The notes: generated by a model from the sequence alone, not told the origin. Numbered from the stretch's first letter, positions 41,770 to 53,213 are shown. The stretch is 64,000 nucleotides of DNA from Symsagittifera roscoffensis (GCF_963678635.1 NC_087064.1:9463671-9527670), one strand, 5' to 3'. Translations and numbers: made by a program.

Positions 41770-41880
41770 TCTCCAAAAAAAATGATGTTACGGAACCAAC
41801 TCGAAAATCGACTCGAAGGAGACAATACGCACAAGCAAAATTACTAGGGGAGCCAGTACCAATATAAACTAAATAAACTA
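41770..41880 (+). pseudogene. gypsy A integrase tail
   Basis: NDVTEPTRKSTRRRQYAQAK then LLGEPVPI and a stop, a Ser/Arg-rich C terminus comparable with the ATEETKSSRRRKRLHQRR end at 58957. A small 25-bp duplication (CCAATATAAACTAAATA) follows at 41860-41900. Confidence 0.4.
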
Positions 41881-42508
41881 AATACCAATATAAACTAAAT
41901 ATGTTTTCTACACTTCTCAACTAATCAGTTTTGTGGACATTTTGCTGCCAAGCTCAAGGATGTTTTGAAGATTTCCCAGTTTCCTAGTTCCAAAAAAAAA
42001 CACTCGCTATACGATCAATTTTTACCTAATCACACCAAAGCAGGGCAAAAACCGTTCCATTCACCTTTCTGACACGGGGAAACAATACAATGATTGTCTC
42101 AACGATAGCTCAAAGACTGGATTTCTCCCGCCAACTTAACTGGAATTTCTTCCGGCAACTTAAAGAAAACTGACCTGGAACACATCTGTGCTCAGAACAG
42201 TGCGTCAAAAAAGCACTGCCACTTCTCATTTTTGACACCATCACCTTCGGCTAAGGACGTAACCTCTGTATCAAACAAAAATCTTGGCATTTATTCTTCA
42301 ACGAGCTGATTCCTCAGACTATTTGATTAGAAAAATTGGAATAAATTGTTTCCAGAAACTCAAACTGCAAATATGAAGACACCTAAGGTGCTCAGAAATT
42401 TAAAGCTAAGAAACTTTCAAGAGCTGTGACTAGATATGGAACCAATTCAAAGATAATTATTATGGTAGTCTACGAAGAACGCTCACCAATACGCGGTTTT
42501 GAGTGAAA
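41881..42508. other. no gene recognised
   Basis: Short frames only; no motif or repeat recognised. Confidence 0.4.
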
Positions 42509-42552
42509 ACAACTTGAGATTTAATAAAAATTGCTTAAAAAAAGCAATTTTG
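42509..42552. repeat. imperfect hairpin of about 20-bp arms
   Basis: TGAGATTTAATAAAAATTGC is followed after a short A-rich loop by GCAATTTTGTCAAATCTCA. It may be part of a small palindromic element or a transcript hairpin. Confidence 0.6.
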
Positions 42553-42631
42553 TCAAATCTCAAACTTTCAGTCGCTCTGCCAAGATAAGATTTATTACAA
42601 ACGAAATTTTTACTCCTTTTGAAAAATGTCA

Positions 42632-42796
42632 TGACTATTGTTTGTCGGAAAAGTTGGAGTCTGGAGGTAGAAAACAAGGAGAATTGATGGGCGGTAATTT
42701 GTTTTGCAAACTCTCATTAATCCCTTAATTTGTGTTTCACATCCAGCGTTCAAGCTCAAAATAGCTGTTAAATTTATATTAAACAAACAATAGTCA
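42632..42796. repeat. 14-bp perfect inverted repeats 137 bp apart
   Basis: TGACTATTGTTTGT at 42632-42645 and its exact reverse complement at 42783-42796. The size suits a tiny MITE, but no target duplication is obvious. Confidence 0.5.
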
Positions 42797-43252
42797 AAAG
42801 CTGTCTTCATGAAAAACCAACTGCAAATTTTCCCAACTTTGTAACGTTCATTCTCTCGAAAATAAAGAAAAACAAAAAAATCGTCGTCTTAAAAAAGAAA
42901 ATTGCGATAAGTTTTGAATCAGTGTCTTTTAAAACGTCTTCTAAAACGCCTTTTTTCCGATTTTGGCAGAAAGTGAGAAATCAATACGCTTATGGATTTT
43001 TTTTAAACAGAACAATATCAAAAAGGTTGACTGAGAGCTCGATCCTTGACCTACGTGGGTCCTGCCTCCTGCCGTACGCGCACAACTCTATACACCAGCA
43101 GGCTTGACTGGTTAATCTGAAACGAGTCTTCCTAAACTGCTTCTGTTACACTGTGATTCTGAATGAGTTACGCGAAGTATTTACGCGAAGCGAATTATTC
43201 CGCGTTATAAAATTGTTCCGAAACGAATTGAAGCCAGCAATTTGGTCTCATT

Positions 43253-43534
43253 TTGCCGACGTTCGAAGAAAGCGCGGAATATATGTACTCAGGTGGTTTT
43301 TATTCAGACAAATTTTTCAAAAACCTGGTCACTGTGGATCGATTGCTTGATCTGCACGGGCTGAACCATGTGTGCATAAAACTGAAGAACCTGCCAATAG
43401 TCTATCACATTTGCTCGCGTTATATAAATTACACGCCTGGCGACTTATCTTGCATTACAAAATCTTTTCAAATGGAATTGAGGCACTTAATTGTTCCAAT
43501 TAGTTTCATCCACGAGAGGAAAAATAACACTTAA
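43253..43534 (+). CDS. hypothetical protein, 93-codon frame
   Basis: Frame from ATG 43253 with coding-like composition: ESAEYMYSGGFYSDKFFKNL, VDRLLDLHGLNHVCIKLKNL, then YINYTPGDLSCITKSF. I recognise no family. An overlapping frame at 43153-43350 (MILNELREVFTRSELFRVIK) could be its upstream part after a frameshift. It could be an exon of a host gene or a relic. Confidence 0.3.
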   Translation: MPTFEESAEYMYSGGFYSDKFFKNLVTVDRLLDLHGLNHVCIKLKNLPIVYHICSRYINYTPGDLSCITKSFQMELRHLIVPISFIHERKNNT

Positions 43535-44512
43535 ATTTTAAAATGATTAGCCTAAAACTCATAGTTTTGCCAATGCTTAAATCAAAAAAAACTATTCGAG
43601 ACCAATTAAATGGCAGCCGGAACATTCAAGATATTGATACGAGCAGTCTTGTTAGTTTTATATAGGACTCAAATTTCAAAACTTTTAATTTGATATTTTC
43701 AGCCTAAAGCCAGTCAAAAAGAGTCTTGTTTGAGTTTTTAATCGCTTTGGGTTAACTTGTCGACCGTTTTTGGAATACAAAACTGCAGCTCTCAAGTTTA
43801 AAAATCAAAACATATTTCCAGGACCGGGACCACAATTTTTTTAAATTGCTGTTTAATATCAAAGCTTGTTTTTAAGACTTATGTTTCTTTCAATTTCGGG
43901 AAAAAAGTTTACCCTTGATAGCTCGAGTTGTGTCTAAACATCCACTACCAACAGGACAATAATTGTTGTTACAAAAAATTTGTTCATAACGAATGCTTTT
44001 TAATGAACAAAAATTGTTCGATTGTCTTAAAAGAAAAAATAGTTCAACAATGAAGGCTCAAAAATTTATGTTAAGAAGTGAATTGAAAAACAGTGCTTTA
44101 ATTCGGATCCTCAGGAAAATGTGGAATGCACAGATGGTTGCTTCCATGGTTGAGAGGGAGAAAAAATGAAGCTTTTAATGCTTTTCTAAGACATCGCTAA
44201 CATTGCCAGATGTTGACTTACGAGTTAACTGAGATTTTTGTCTGTTTTTGAAAAGTAAAGTTGAAGGTTTGGTGAAATAAATTGTCGACTGCTCCAATTT
44301 TCTTGAAATTAATTTTCCATGACCCGTTTAATCAAAAATTTAGTTTCAGGAATACACCAAAGTTATAACATCGCTTACCCTTGAATGGTAGAGCGATAAC
44401 ATGACGCAACAGTTAACTCGAGTAGCTTTCGTTTAAACAAGACTTATTATACCAAAAGGCTCCGACTGCCGTTAAGGTACGTTTTATACTCTTTAGCAAT
44501 CGACGATAGTTA
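43535..44512. other. no gene recognised
   Basis: AT-rich with stops in all frames. Nothing supportable. Confidence 0.4.
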
Positions 44513-44548
44513 CATTGCTTATGGCTAATATCGTTCTCTAATCATACC
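44513..44548. repeat. short direct repeat, copy 1
   Basis: TTACATTGCTTATGGCTAAT, then ATCGTTCTCTAATCAT. Copy 2 lies at 45487-45522. Confidence 0.7.
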
Positions 44549-44924
44549 ACGTTCAGTCATCTTGAAAAAATTGAAGACTTATCAAAATGAACCGAAAAAT
44601 TTTTGTTTTTGTGGGGTTTTCCAAGGTGTTTGAGCATTCAACTAAAATTACTATATCATCTGAGTTATGTAAAATGGATCCTCTAGTTCAGCAAATTCTT
44701 TATTTGTTCTGAATTCTTAAAAACGTCGTCAATATTCTTCTAGATTTTCCAAAAACCCTCCAGATTTTTAATTGAGACCTCTATTACATAAATTTTGAAA
44801 CACTTGAAACTAACTAGACTTAAAACGTCAACAACAATATCAAAACGTTTTAACAGAATCTTTTTAGAACGCTTTTAGAGATACATTTTTGATCTGAAAA
44901 AATCTCTTTATTTTAGTCCATCTA

Positions 44925-45330
44925 ATTGGTTTCCGGTAAGAGGTTTTTATCACCAAATTAGATCAGATTAGCAATTCAGAACAGCAAAGTTGGCAAAAGA
45001 ACTCAAGGACTTTTTAAGGATTGATAATTTTTATACCTGCTATTATGAGAACTAAAGTTTTGAATTTGATCAGCGCAAAGTTAGAACATAACCTGATAAT
45101 TTTTAACTAAATGAGTTGATTATGCATATTTTGTCGGTTGTAAGTTTTATACGATATAACTTGCTGCCTGAAGAAGTCTTTCCATTGATAATCACCCGTA
45201 ATTTTGTGTAAATCAAGGCAGAAGCCAAAGGAAAAGGTAAATTCAAAAAGTTTAAATTGCTAAAATCAGATTGAAATACTGTACAGAAATAGCAAATGCG
45301 TAAAAATTGACAAACATCATGTGGACTTAT
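44925..45330. repeat. diverged direct repeat, copy 1 (partner 46140-46500)
   Basis: Shared blocks in order: CTAATTGGTTTCCGGTAAGA, AGTTGGCAAAAGAACT, ATTGATAATTTT, CCTGCTATTATGAGAAC, and AAGGCAGAAGCCAAAGGAA. Similarity is perhaps three quarters by eye. The minus-strand frame at 45103-45393 is likely a by-product. Confidence 0.65.
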
Positions 45331-45486
45331 TTGCTCTTTCATACCTGGTTTTACACTTGCAAAAAATATTGGTTCGGTCATTTCCTTTAACATAATTTTA
45401 TTGCAAACGGATTTCCAAGATATCGCATTTTCTTGTTAATGAGCCCAATCAACCTTAGTCACAACTACTCGTCTTATATGAATGGC

Positions 45487-45522
45487 TACATTGTTTATGG
45501 CTAATATCGTTCTCTAATCATT
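45487..45522. repeat. short direct repeat, copy 2
   Basis: Second copy of 44513-44548, 974 bp downstream. Confidence 0.7.
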
Positions 45523-45744
45523 CCAGGTTCACAAAGAACATTCATGATTTGGAACATGAATGATACTATTTTTTTATTATAAAACTATATTGTTTATTTA
45601 AAACAGTTCAAACTAGTCATCAGCAATGATTTATCAAGTATCGCCAAAACGCTTACACCAATACCAAAACAATATAACATTAAGTATGTCGGCGGAAAGG
45701 TTAAAGAAAAATTTTTTTAAATTAATTTCTTCATTTTGGTCCAT

Positions 45745-45995
45745 AACAGTAGCGTGCCAGGGGGGGGGGGGTTCCGACACCCCCTCCCCTTAATTCTGGT
45801 TGTCAAAGTTTTTTAAAGGGGTCCCTACTTGGTAAAATTCTACGAAATCATTTTTTGGCTGACCAACCTCAAAAATGTTGTAAAGGCCTTCAGCGCCAAT
45901 ATTACTAGCTTTGAGGGGGAGTGCAAAAAACGCAAATTTTTGGTCAAAATGTTCCAAAAGTCCTTTTTTGGCCTGTTTTTTTTTAATTTGCTAGC
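45745..45995. repeat. dispersed repeat family member with G-tract end
   Basis: Starts near GTGCCAGGGGGGGGGG with CACCCCCTCCCC, then GGCTGACCAAC and a GGTCAAAATGTTCCAAAAGT block. Related blocks occur at 48060-48245, 51370-51565, 59395-59530 and 61840-61995 in either orientation. Confidence 0.55.
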
Positions 45996-46095
45996 TGTGT
46001 TAAAATTAAATAGGGTCCTTATGCCATTTTCACAGCCATTGCCATCGCATAAACTAATTGGTCAATTTATAAAATAAAAGGCAGACAAAATTTTC

Positions 46096-46383
46096 ATGTT
46101 TTTTCGAAAAACAGCCCCCAGAATAATTTCCACTGGTTCAACTAATTGGTATCCGGTAAGAGACTTTGATCAACAATTAAATCACATTAGCAATTTAGAT
46201 GGGAGAAGTTGGCAAAAAGGCTTACGGCAGTTTAGGGCATTGATAATTTTGACACCTGCAATAATGAGAACAAAAATGTTGAACTTGATGAACGCAAAAT
46301 TATACCACAACCTGATGAAGGGTAAATTGATTTTTTTATGCAACGTTTTTGGGTTGAAAATTTTTGTTGAATTTGTTGCTTGA
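46096..46383 (+). CDS. hypothetical frame within a duplicated segment
   Basis: 95 codons: PVRDFDQQLNHISNLDGRSW, then FRALIILTPAIMRTKMLNLM. The same DNA in diverged form at 44925-45330 is no longer open, so the frame survives in one copy only. No family recognised; possibly part of an old element. Confidence 0.2.
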   Translation: MFFRKTAPRIISTGSTNWYPVRDFDQQLNHISNLDGRSWQKGLRQFRALIILTPAIMRTKMLNLMNAKLYHNLMKGKLIFLCNVFGLKIFVEFVA

Positions 46384-46500
46384 AGAAATCCCGAAGAAGT
46401 TGCGCGAAGAAGTTGTAAAAATTAAGGCAGAAAAAAGAATCGGTAAATTCAAAATATTTACATGGCTTAAAATTTCAGAATTGATAAACAAAACTAGCTC
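46140..46500. repeat. diverged direct repeat, copy 2
   Basis: Partner of 44925-45330, about 1.2 kb downstream, same orientation. Confidence 0.65.
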
Positions 46501-47469
46501 AACAAGCATTCAGTTGCAGTTTCCTGAGTCGGTATTAAAATTTGCGGCTCTTTTCCTCCACCTGCAAAGTTTTTCGAAAAAACTTTTGTTCACATTGCCT
46601 GATTGTCATGACAATTGACATGCATACTAATTAGGCCATGACAAACATATTTGTTCTTCCTAATAAACCTTGTAAAACCACTCGTTGGACCATAAAATTG
46701 ATGCTCGTGTGAGGTGGGGGAGGTGCAAAAAGAGCAGAGTACGCCACGTAACTTTCTCAATGAGTGGCAGAACGTACTCACCTAAGCAATCTCAGCAATA
46801 TTGCTTTGCTTGAAGTTGACTATGTGTCTTGAGTTTTGAGTGAGACAATTTTCAGCTCGACGATTTGCAACGTCAAAATAAACTAGGAAAAAATGATTTG
46901 CCGTCAAAGCCTCAGGACTACAGAGATAGTCGAAAAGGGAATTAAGCGGCTATGTTTTAAGCGACGTTTCATTGAACACATGGACCAAGTTCATGACCCT
47001 GAGATTGCGTAAAACTGCGGGTTATTAGCTCTCATGCTTCAAATTGGTGACGTTAACTTGATGAAATTCACTTTCCACTGAGTAATTTTGTGTACGAGCC
47101 GTAAGAAAGCATGTGCATTCCAGTTTTTGATGCAACGACGAAGGTCCTTTTCAGCTCCTGTGTCGAAGATTATATCGCGTTTTTTTTATAATTGCTCAAT
47201 TTTGATTGTAGTTTTGAATTTTTTATCAGATCAGAGACTGTTGCATTTTCAGAACTTAAATTGGTCGATTGATTTTTACTTGTTTTGAGATTGAAGCTGT
47301 AATAAAGTAAGTCATAATCACATCTTGCTAATCAATCCATCATAAGACTATTTTTCATATCTTCACATGTTTCGTTAAAATAATTAATTCGGTTTAATCA
47401 ACGATTTTAGAATTGTCAAACTTCGACAGCGCTGATAATGAAAATTCACCAAGGAGTTATTTTTTCATC

Positions 47470-47473
<4 letters not shown>
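46501..47473. other. no gene recognised
   Basis: Mixed AT-rich sequence with short frames, none with family resemblance. Confidence 0.4.

Positions 47474-47515
<42 letters not shown>
47474..47515. repeat. (CT)20 microsatellite
   Basis: Uninterrupted CT dinucleotides. Confidence 0.95.
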
Positions 47516-47517
<2 letters not shown>

Positions 47518-47900
47518 GAGTTAATATCATCTGGGACCGGTCCAACTTTGTCTATCCTCGAATGCAAACTTCAACATTTCTGATTCAATATTTTTTCTCC
47601 AATTTTAACAAATTTTGCTCTACGTCACGCCCGTTCTTCAAGTTTGCCTTTGTTTCAATTGTAGCTTTTATGAAACTTTTTGCTTGATTTCGTTTTTACT
47701 TGTTGTATATTTTAAGTTCTTCCTTTCTAATTTATCGAGGGATGGTTTACAAAACCTTTTTCAGGAATTGTTTCATAGACGTTTTGATAGCGGAGGACTC
47801 CTCGTACAAACAATCACAATCCCCCCCCCCCATAATTACATCGGCCAGAAAAGCCTCAGTGTTCAGTTCATCCAAAACGTCTTTTTGATTTTTGTCAAAA

Positions 47901-48329
47901 GTTCTCTAAGTATAGCAATATGGCATTAGAAAAAGTGCAAAGCCTGAGGGGTGGTTTAAACTGCCACCCGGAAAAAGATATTAACAGCAAAATCATCAAT
48001 ATTGATGAACTAATCAGCCAATTTCGGGCAAATTTTGGAAAATTTTGACAAAAAACTGCGTTTTTTTGGCGCGCGCTCCCCCTCAAAGTTGTATCATTGG
48101 CGCCGAAATACCTTTAGAAAAATTTTAGGCTCGGTCGGCCAAAAATAGATTTGTTAAAAAGTACCAAAGGAAGGACCCTTTGGATCGGCAGGGGGTCGAA
48201 TTCCTGAGGAGGTCGCGTCCGCATCCCCACTTGCCCTAAATCAGCCCCTGCCTAGGATGCTTTTTGGCGGCCTTAATGTCTTGAGCCGGTACATAAAACC
48301 GTCTCCTTTTTGCTAGTATTGTAATTTCT
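47901..48329. repeat. 430-bp direct repeat, left copy
   Basis: Runs from GTTCTCTAAGTATAGCA to GTAATTTCT and matches 51212-51643 at high identity. It includes GCCTGAGGGGTGGTTTAAAC, GGCGCGCGCTCCCCCTC and an end-like block CCCTAAATCAGCCCCTG. Confidence 0.9.
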
Positions 48330-51211
48330 GTAGAATATGAAATTCTAGGCTAACCTAAGTAGTGCGTGGACACATTCCTGTGACTAGAGCGCAGTGAACC
48401 TCCCCTTTTTGTCTCCCCTCTGACTGTACGCGATTCCATACATAAATAGCTCCTGCCCCAGTTCGGCCTCGCTTATGCCCGGCGACGTAATTTCATTTAG
48501 GAGGGTTCAGGTCACTTCGGTACTCGTAGATATGCACACCGAGTAGTTCAGCCAAAATGTGCATGTCCAATTCAATAATACCCCGACCGAGTAACGACTG
48601 TTTGGGGTCGTGTTAAGGTTAGTAAAAAGAACTCAGGCGGCCCGCCTGCTTTTTCTGTTGCTCTTTGAGTTCCCTCTGTAAGGCCCAGGACCTTACTTGG
48701 TTCCCAGTTGGAAGGCAATGAATGCAATCAAGGAAACAACAGGATCCCCCAAACGCGCACTCCATCAAAACGGGTTCGTGAGAAATTGGGTCAATAGTAT
48801 CGTGGTCATTGAGGGAAACAGGTCAGGTTTCCGCCCAAGCGATAGGCTCAGGGTTCGGTAAATACGTGCTCTGAACTCTTTACTTAAATGGCGCATCGGG
48901 CCGTCGGATAAGAGAAACATTCGGTGTGTTGAGTATTCCTCGCAATTTGCGCACACAAAAAGAGCAGCTTCCCGTAAATTTTCGGTGGGATACTAGCGAT
49001 TAGCGGAACTCTCCAGCTCCAGATAACCCTCTTGATGATTTAATTCGTCACGACGAATATGCAAAAGGGTAGGAAGAGCGTTCATCTCATGAAGCACTAT
49101 TTTTCCCCTCCTGTAAAGCGTGTTGTCAGTCAATGTGAACGGGGCAGCTTTACTCTTAAACGCCTTCCGTTGAGGATTAGGTAGATCGGGAAGGGGCTTA
49201 CGACCACCCGTTAGTTCAGCACGGCGATAATCGGCTATTTTTCGAATTTCTTGGTTTGCGAGAATTGGAATTGATTAAAGCGTACGAGTTAATAGTGGAC
49301 ATACGTTGTACGCTTGGTTTAGTCGAAAGAGCTAAGTAGCAGAGTAAAAAATTGGTTAAGTTGCAAAATCGACCAAAACAAAGAGAAACTAAGCAGGAAT
49401 TTAAAACGGTACCGGGACTAGCTTTACGAAACTCAGGAGGACAGATACTAGAGATGATTTGACCCGGGAATGCAAAAACCCAGACCCTTCGGACCCCCGG
49501 CCCCAAGTGATAACGGTTCCCGGAAGTGCAAATCGCCCTATCAGAACTCGGTAACTAGCGGTTGGAATGGGCTCAATTTCTGGTATGTTGTAGGCCTAGT
49601 TGAGGGAAGCTTAAGTTTGGAACCCCAGACCCCTAAGACTCCCCACTTCCGGTTTTATGCCCAAAGTAAACGAACCCACCCCTAACTTCCGGAAGTCCTT
49701 TCTCAGCCTCCAATGAATGCAGGGAGCTAAAACTTGGAGGGATGATAGGTAGTGGCAAGATACATCTTGTATTATAATTTGAATCAAATCCAGCGGTTGG
49801 GCTGGAAGCTATTAGCACTTGGAAAAACACCCCCTTAGACCGGAAATAGGCAATTTACGCGAAATGATGAACGGTGGCATAATGATTTTTTTGCGACAAT
49901 CGGCATAAGATACAAACCCCAAAAATAGACCCCTGGTGAGTGAAAACCCTCCGGCAACTCCTTCCGGTGTTAATATTGTCAATAGTGTTTTTCAGGAAAA
50001 GTGATAATGGACCTTAGAATTGGGATAACTTGATAAGTAATAATGGGATATGATTGAAACTTGGTAGTTAAGACCCCCATCGGATTTTGAACCCAAATAT
50101 AGAAATTTGACCTCGGTTGACCACTGGGTGACCTTAAGTTGACCTTTGGGCGTTTCGACCCAAAAACTTGCATAGAAAAACCCGAGATTAACACCGGAAA
50201 GTGGCATATTCCCCAGTCCAAACCCTGGAATTGAAAATGGGTCACCTCGCTAAAGTTTGCGAGGAAAATTTATATATTGGGAATTAGAGCAGAAGCCGAT
50301 CGAGATACAGTTTTACATTGCAGCCTTGGAGTAGTGGATTTAATTCAAAGTGGACTTGGTAAACATTGCGTTCAGTTTAGCTTGGCGAGTGATCTAAGAA
50401 TAGCATTTCAACTAGACTAAAGAAAAGTAGTTGCAGAGGAAATTGATAGTAATAGAACCGTAGCATGAGAATTAAGTCTCCTAAATTGTATGAACGGACG
50501 GGGATTTTACCTGGCTTCCCGGAGGTGACGTTTTAGTTTGATTTGACCCCTAATAGACGAAATACCTTACCCTGATAGCTAGAAGGTCGGGATTGGAATA
50601 GAGTACAGATAGAAATTTCAGATGCTTGAAATGAGTTAGCTAACCATAGAAAGGGTCTCCCCCTACCCTTAGGAGGTCGGAAAGTCAACGGGATATTTAA
50701 AATAAAGACCTTGGGAGGATCAATGGGTAAACATAGTATGGTTTAGATGTTTTTGAAATCGAGGTCAGGAATTAGTTGATTAGAATCGTATGATATTTGT
50801 TTGCTTGGTCAAATTGCGACAGCTACCGCATACCGGGTAACTAATAAGCATGAAAAAATTGATAAAAGAAACCGAAGTTCGCACGTGGCAGAAGTGACAG
50901 GGGGAGGGATATAGCCTTAAAACATGTGCGGACGGGTGATTTAAGCGGATGTCAGGACTGATAGGGAATGGCGTGACTTAACGAAAACTAAGTGTAAAGA
51001 AAGATAAGGAATTTGAGGGTACCGCCGTAGAGCCTGTAAGAGGCAGAAGAATTATTGCTAGCGAATCGAGTAGTTGGTTCTCGAAGTAAGAGAACAACTG
51101 TATTAGAAATAGTAGATAGTTGCTTCTCGTCAGAGATTCTCTAGAGAGAGAATAGTTCAGTATTAAGGAGGTTAGCTGGAAGTTAATTGCAATGAGGCAA
51201 TTTTTGCAATA
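48330..51211. other. GC-richer block between direct repeats, no recognised gene
   Basis: About 2.9 kb with noticeably more G+C than its flanks. Only short frames exist, for example minus-strand 48765-48956 (MCANCEEYSTHRMFLLSDGP, with a Cys-x2-Cys start that might be a zinc-knuckle relic) and 49216-49506. I see no RT, integrase or transposase motifs. Together with its direct repeats it has the architecture of a non-autonomous LTR or other composite element. The repeat ends lack clear TG...CA, so the class is open. Confidence 0.35.
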
Positions 51212-51643
51212 GTTCTCTTAGCATAGCATTATGGCATTCTTCTAATGCATTTAGAAAAAGTGCAAAGCCTGAGGGGTGGTTTAAACTGCCACCCGGAAAA
51301 AGATATTAACAGCAAAATCATCAATATTGATGAACTAATCAGCCATTTTGGAAAATTTTGACAAAAAAACTGCGTTTTTTTGGCGCGCGCTCCCCCTCAA
51401 AGTTGTATCATTGGCGCCAAAGATACCTTTAGAAAAATTTCAGGCTCGGTCGGCCAAAAATAGATTTGTTAAAAAGTACCAAAGGAAGGACCCTTTGGAT
51501 CGGCAGGGGGTCGAATTCCTGAGGAGGTAGCGTCCGCATCCCCCTTGCCCTAAATCCGCCCCTGCCTAGGATGCTTTTTGGCGTCCTTAATATCTTGAGC
51601 CGGTACATAAAACCGTCTCCTTTTTGCTAGTCTTGTAATTTCT
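51212..51643. repeat. 430-bp direct repeat, right copy
   Basis: Second copy, with a small insertion near its start (TTCTAATGCATT) relative to the left copy. Confidence 0.9.
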
Positions 51644-52006
51644 AAAAAAAATTTGCAGTGTGCAATTAGGAGAACTTATCAATCAAATGCAAAATTATAC
51701 ATTTTTTTGTGTTTGAATTAGTTCACTTTGCTAAGTATATTGCTAATGAATCTGTAAAATCAACACATCTCAGCGAATTTAATTTCTTTTACATTACTAA
51801 CCTTTCCCGATTCTCCGCAAGCTTTAGAAACTTTTATTACGAGCAACCTATTACGAATTTCTTTTGCGCAAAATCCGCTTCTTTCTATTTTTCTTTCGTT
51901 ATGTTTAGATTCTGCCATAAGTTTTTTTCAACACAATCAGTTTTTGGTTACTCGTATCTATGACCGTTTTAGTCTACTTTTTAGAGTAGTTTTTTCAAGA
52001 TAATTG
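51644..52006. other. no gene recognised
   Basis: AT-rich; an 84-codon frame at 51709-51963 lacks any recognisable feature. Confidence 0.35.
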
Positions 52007-52609
52007 TCACAAATAATTTGATTCAGAGTCCTCACCTGGCGATGTTTCTACTTTTATTTTTGCTCCTTTTTTGTGAATTTTAGTTGGAATACATTGCGTC
52101 TGTTTAATCATGAGTAATTTTATTACAAACATTTTAAAAATTTTTATTGACTGGTTGATTTGATTATTCCCCCATGTCTTCTTCTGACGAAGTTGATGTG
52201 TTGCTCGTCCTTCCAAAAATCTTTCTCTCCTTCTGGATTCGAATTTTAAAAATTCCGACATCGAAATTCTTAAAACCATGCAAAAGACATTGATGGTTGG
52301 TTTCAATTTCAACAACAATTTTTTGATGATCTTCGTCTCTGAAATACTGAAGTTTCGAGCAAATTTGAGATAATCAACGCGCTTCGTTTTTTCCCTGCCA
52401 ACATAGCTTATGCAAACGAATCCATAAATTAAATTGAGAAATATGCTCTGATATATACGATGTACAATACAGCAATAACACTTATCAATTTTCAAATTTT
52501 TTTGACTACTTTTATAAATTTCCATCTCAAAATTTTTTTCATCAAAGACATTAAAATGTTTTCCACTTTTCCAAAAAGTCGACATTATACGAGCAGCTCT
52601 ATTGAGCAT
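52007..52609 (-). CDS. hypothetical 200-aa protein, longest open frame of the window
   Basis: Begins MLNRAARIMSTFWKSGKHFN. It contains a Cys/hydrophobic part (CYCCIVHRIYQSIFLNLIYG), a lysine-rich helix-like stretch (RNFSISETKIIKKLLLKLKP), an Arg-rich segment (ESRRRERFLEGRATHQLRQK) and an acidic end (ETSPGEDSESNYL). At this base composition a stop is expected about every 12-15 codons (rough estimate), so 200 open codons are hard to explain by chance. I recognise no domain. The weakly hydrophobic FLNLIYGFVCISYV part is short for a membrane segment. It may be a host gene, possibly with the true start at the second Met (MSTFWKS), or a recently arrived element gene. Confidence 0.45.
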   Translation of the reverse strand: MLNRAARIMSTFWKSGKHFNVFDEKNFEMEIYKSSQKNLKIDKCYCCIVHRIYQSIFLNLIYGFVCISYVGREKTKRVDYLKFARNFSISETKIIKKLLLKLKPTINVFCMVLRISMSEFLKFESRRRERFLEGRATHQLRQKKTWGNNQINQSIKIFKMFVIKLLMIKQTQCIPTKIHKKGAKIKVETSPGEDSESNYL

Positions 52610-53006
52610 GAATTCAAAATTATACTTAAGCTCTACTTAAATTATAAACTTTTCAAACATTCTTCTTAAAACAGCTAAAAAGGATCTTGCGCCTGTTATT
52701 GTGAAAGCATTTAAAATTCTTTATCTTGCTTCTTTGAGAACATCTGGGAACCGTTTTGTAGAAGGCCGCAAAAGTACTCAAAAAACGTTTTCATTCGAAA
52801 AATCAATTGGGTCAAATACTTTTAATAACAGAATCAATATGCTCACTGTGGAAACAAAGTGTCAATCAGTTGTCGAAAAATAAAAAATAACTTAGATTGA
52901 ATAAAAAACATAATTTTTTTCAATATCTCAAACGTTTGCGCTATTTTATAAAATTGAATTCTGATTTATTTACTGAATCATCAGTGTATAGATTTCGATT
53001 CTCGAA
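52610..53006. other. no gene recognised
   Basis: Contains a 60-codon plus-strand frame (52701-52883) of no recognisable family. Confidence 0.35.
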
Positions 53007-53213
53007 ATGGGCGGAGTTTATGTTTTGTTTATTCTGATTGTCCTGAAAATGGAAGCAAATAGCCAAAATGCAGTGAATAAACTGTCGACAGAGGTGTCAA
53101 CAAGAGGAGATGAATGTGACCTCTGGGACGAGAAGAAAAAATGCCCCGATGATATGGTGTGTTCGCCCATGAGTCATAGCTGCATTCTGATCAAATGGGA
53201 AACTATCAATTAA
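53007..53213 (+). CDS. small predicted secreted cysteine-containing peptide
   Basis: 68 residues. The start at 53007 has a purine at -3 and G at +4. Residues 1-20 (MGGVYVLFILIVLKMEANSQ) look like a signal peptide with cleavage near Ser19/Gln20. The mature part has a Ser/Thr/Glu-rich linker and a four-Cys module with spacing C-x8-C-x5-C-x6-C (Cys37, 46, 52, 59), containing KKKCPDDMVCSP. Four cysteines allow two disulfides. The CPxxMVC pattern recalls small secreted disulfide-rich modules, but I cannot name the family. It could also be the first exon of a longer gene, since the stop comes soon after the last Cys. Confidence 0.45.
   Translation: MGGVYVLFILIVLKMEANSQNAVNKLSTEVSTRGDECDLWDEKKKCPDDMVCSPMSHSCILIKWETIN

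Larger units (their letters stand above)
37287..41880 (+). mobile_element. Ty3/gypsy LTR retrotransposon A, decayed body
   Basis: Plus-strand remnants occur in Ty3/gypsy order: Gag (37579-37993), aspartic protease (38362-38697), reverse transcriptase (38854-39470), RNase H (39690-39985), linker (40794-40980), integrase (41118-41290) and a Ser/Arg-rich tail (to about 41870). Stops and frameshifts separate them. I could not find flanking LTRs. The linker and protease clearly match the second gypsy body at 62200-64000, so both belong to one family. Confidence 0.75.

Noticed and set aside
41510-41920. 136-codon hydrophobic minus-strand frame
   Set aside because: Antisense to the purine-rich integrase tail of gypsy A; its hydrophobicity follows from that composition.
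47901-51643. Calling the 430-bp repeats LTRs outright
   Set aside because: No TG...CA ends, primer-binding site or polypurine tract recognised; left as direct repeats.
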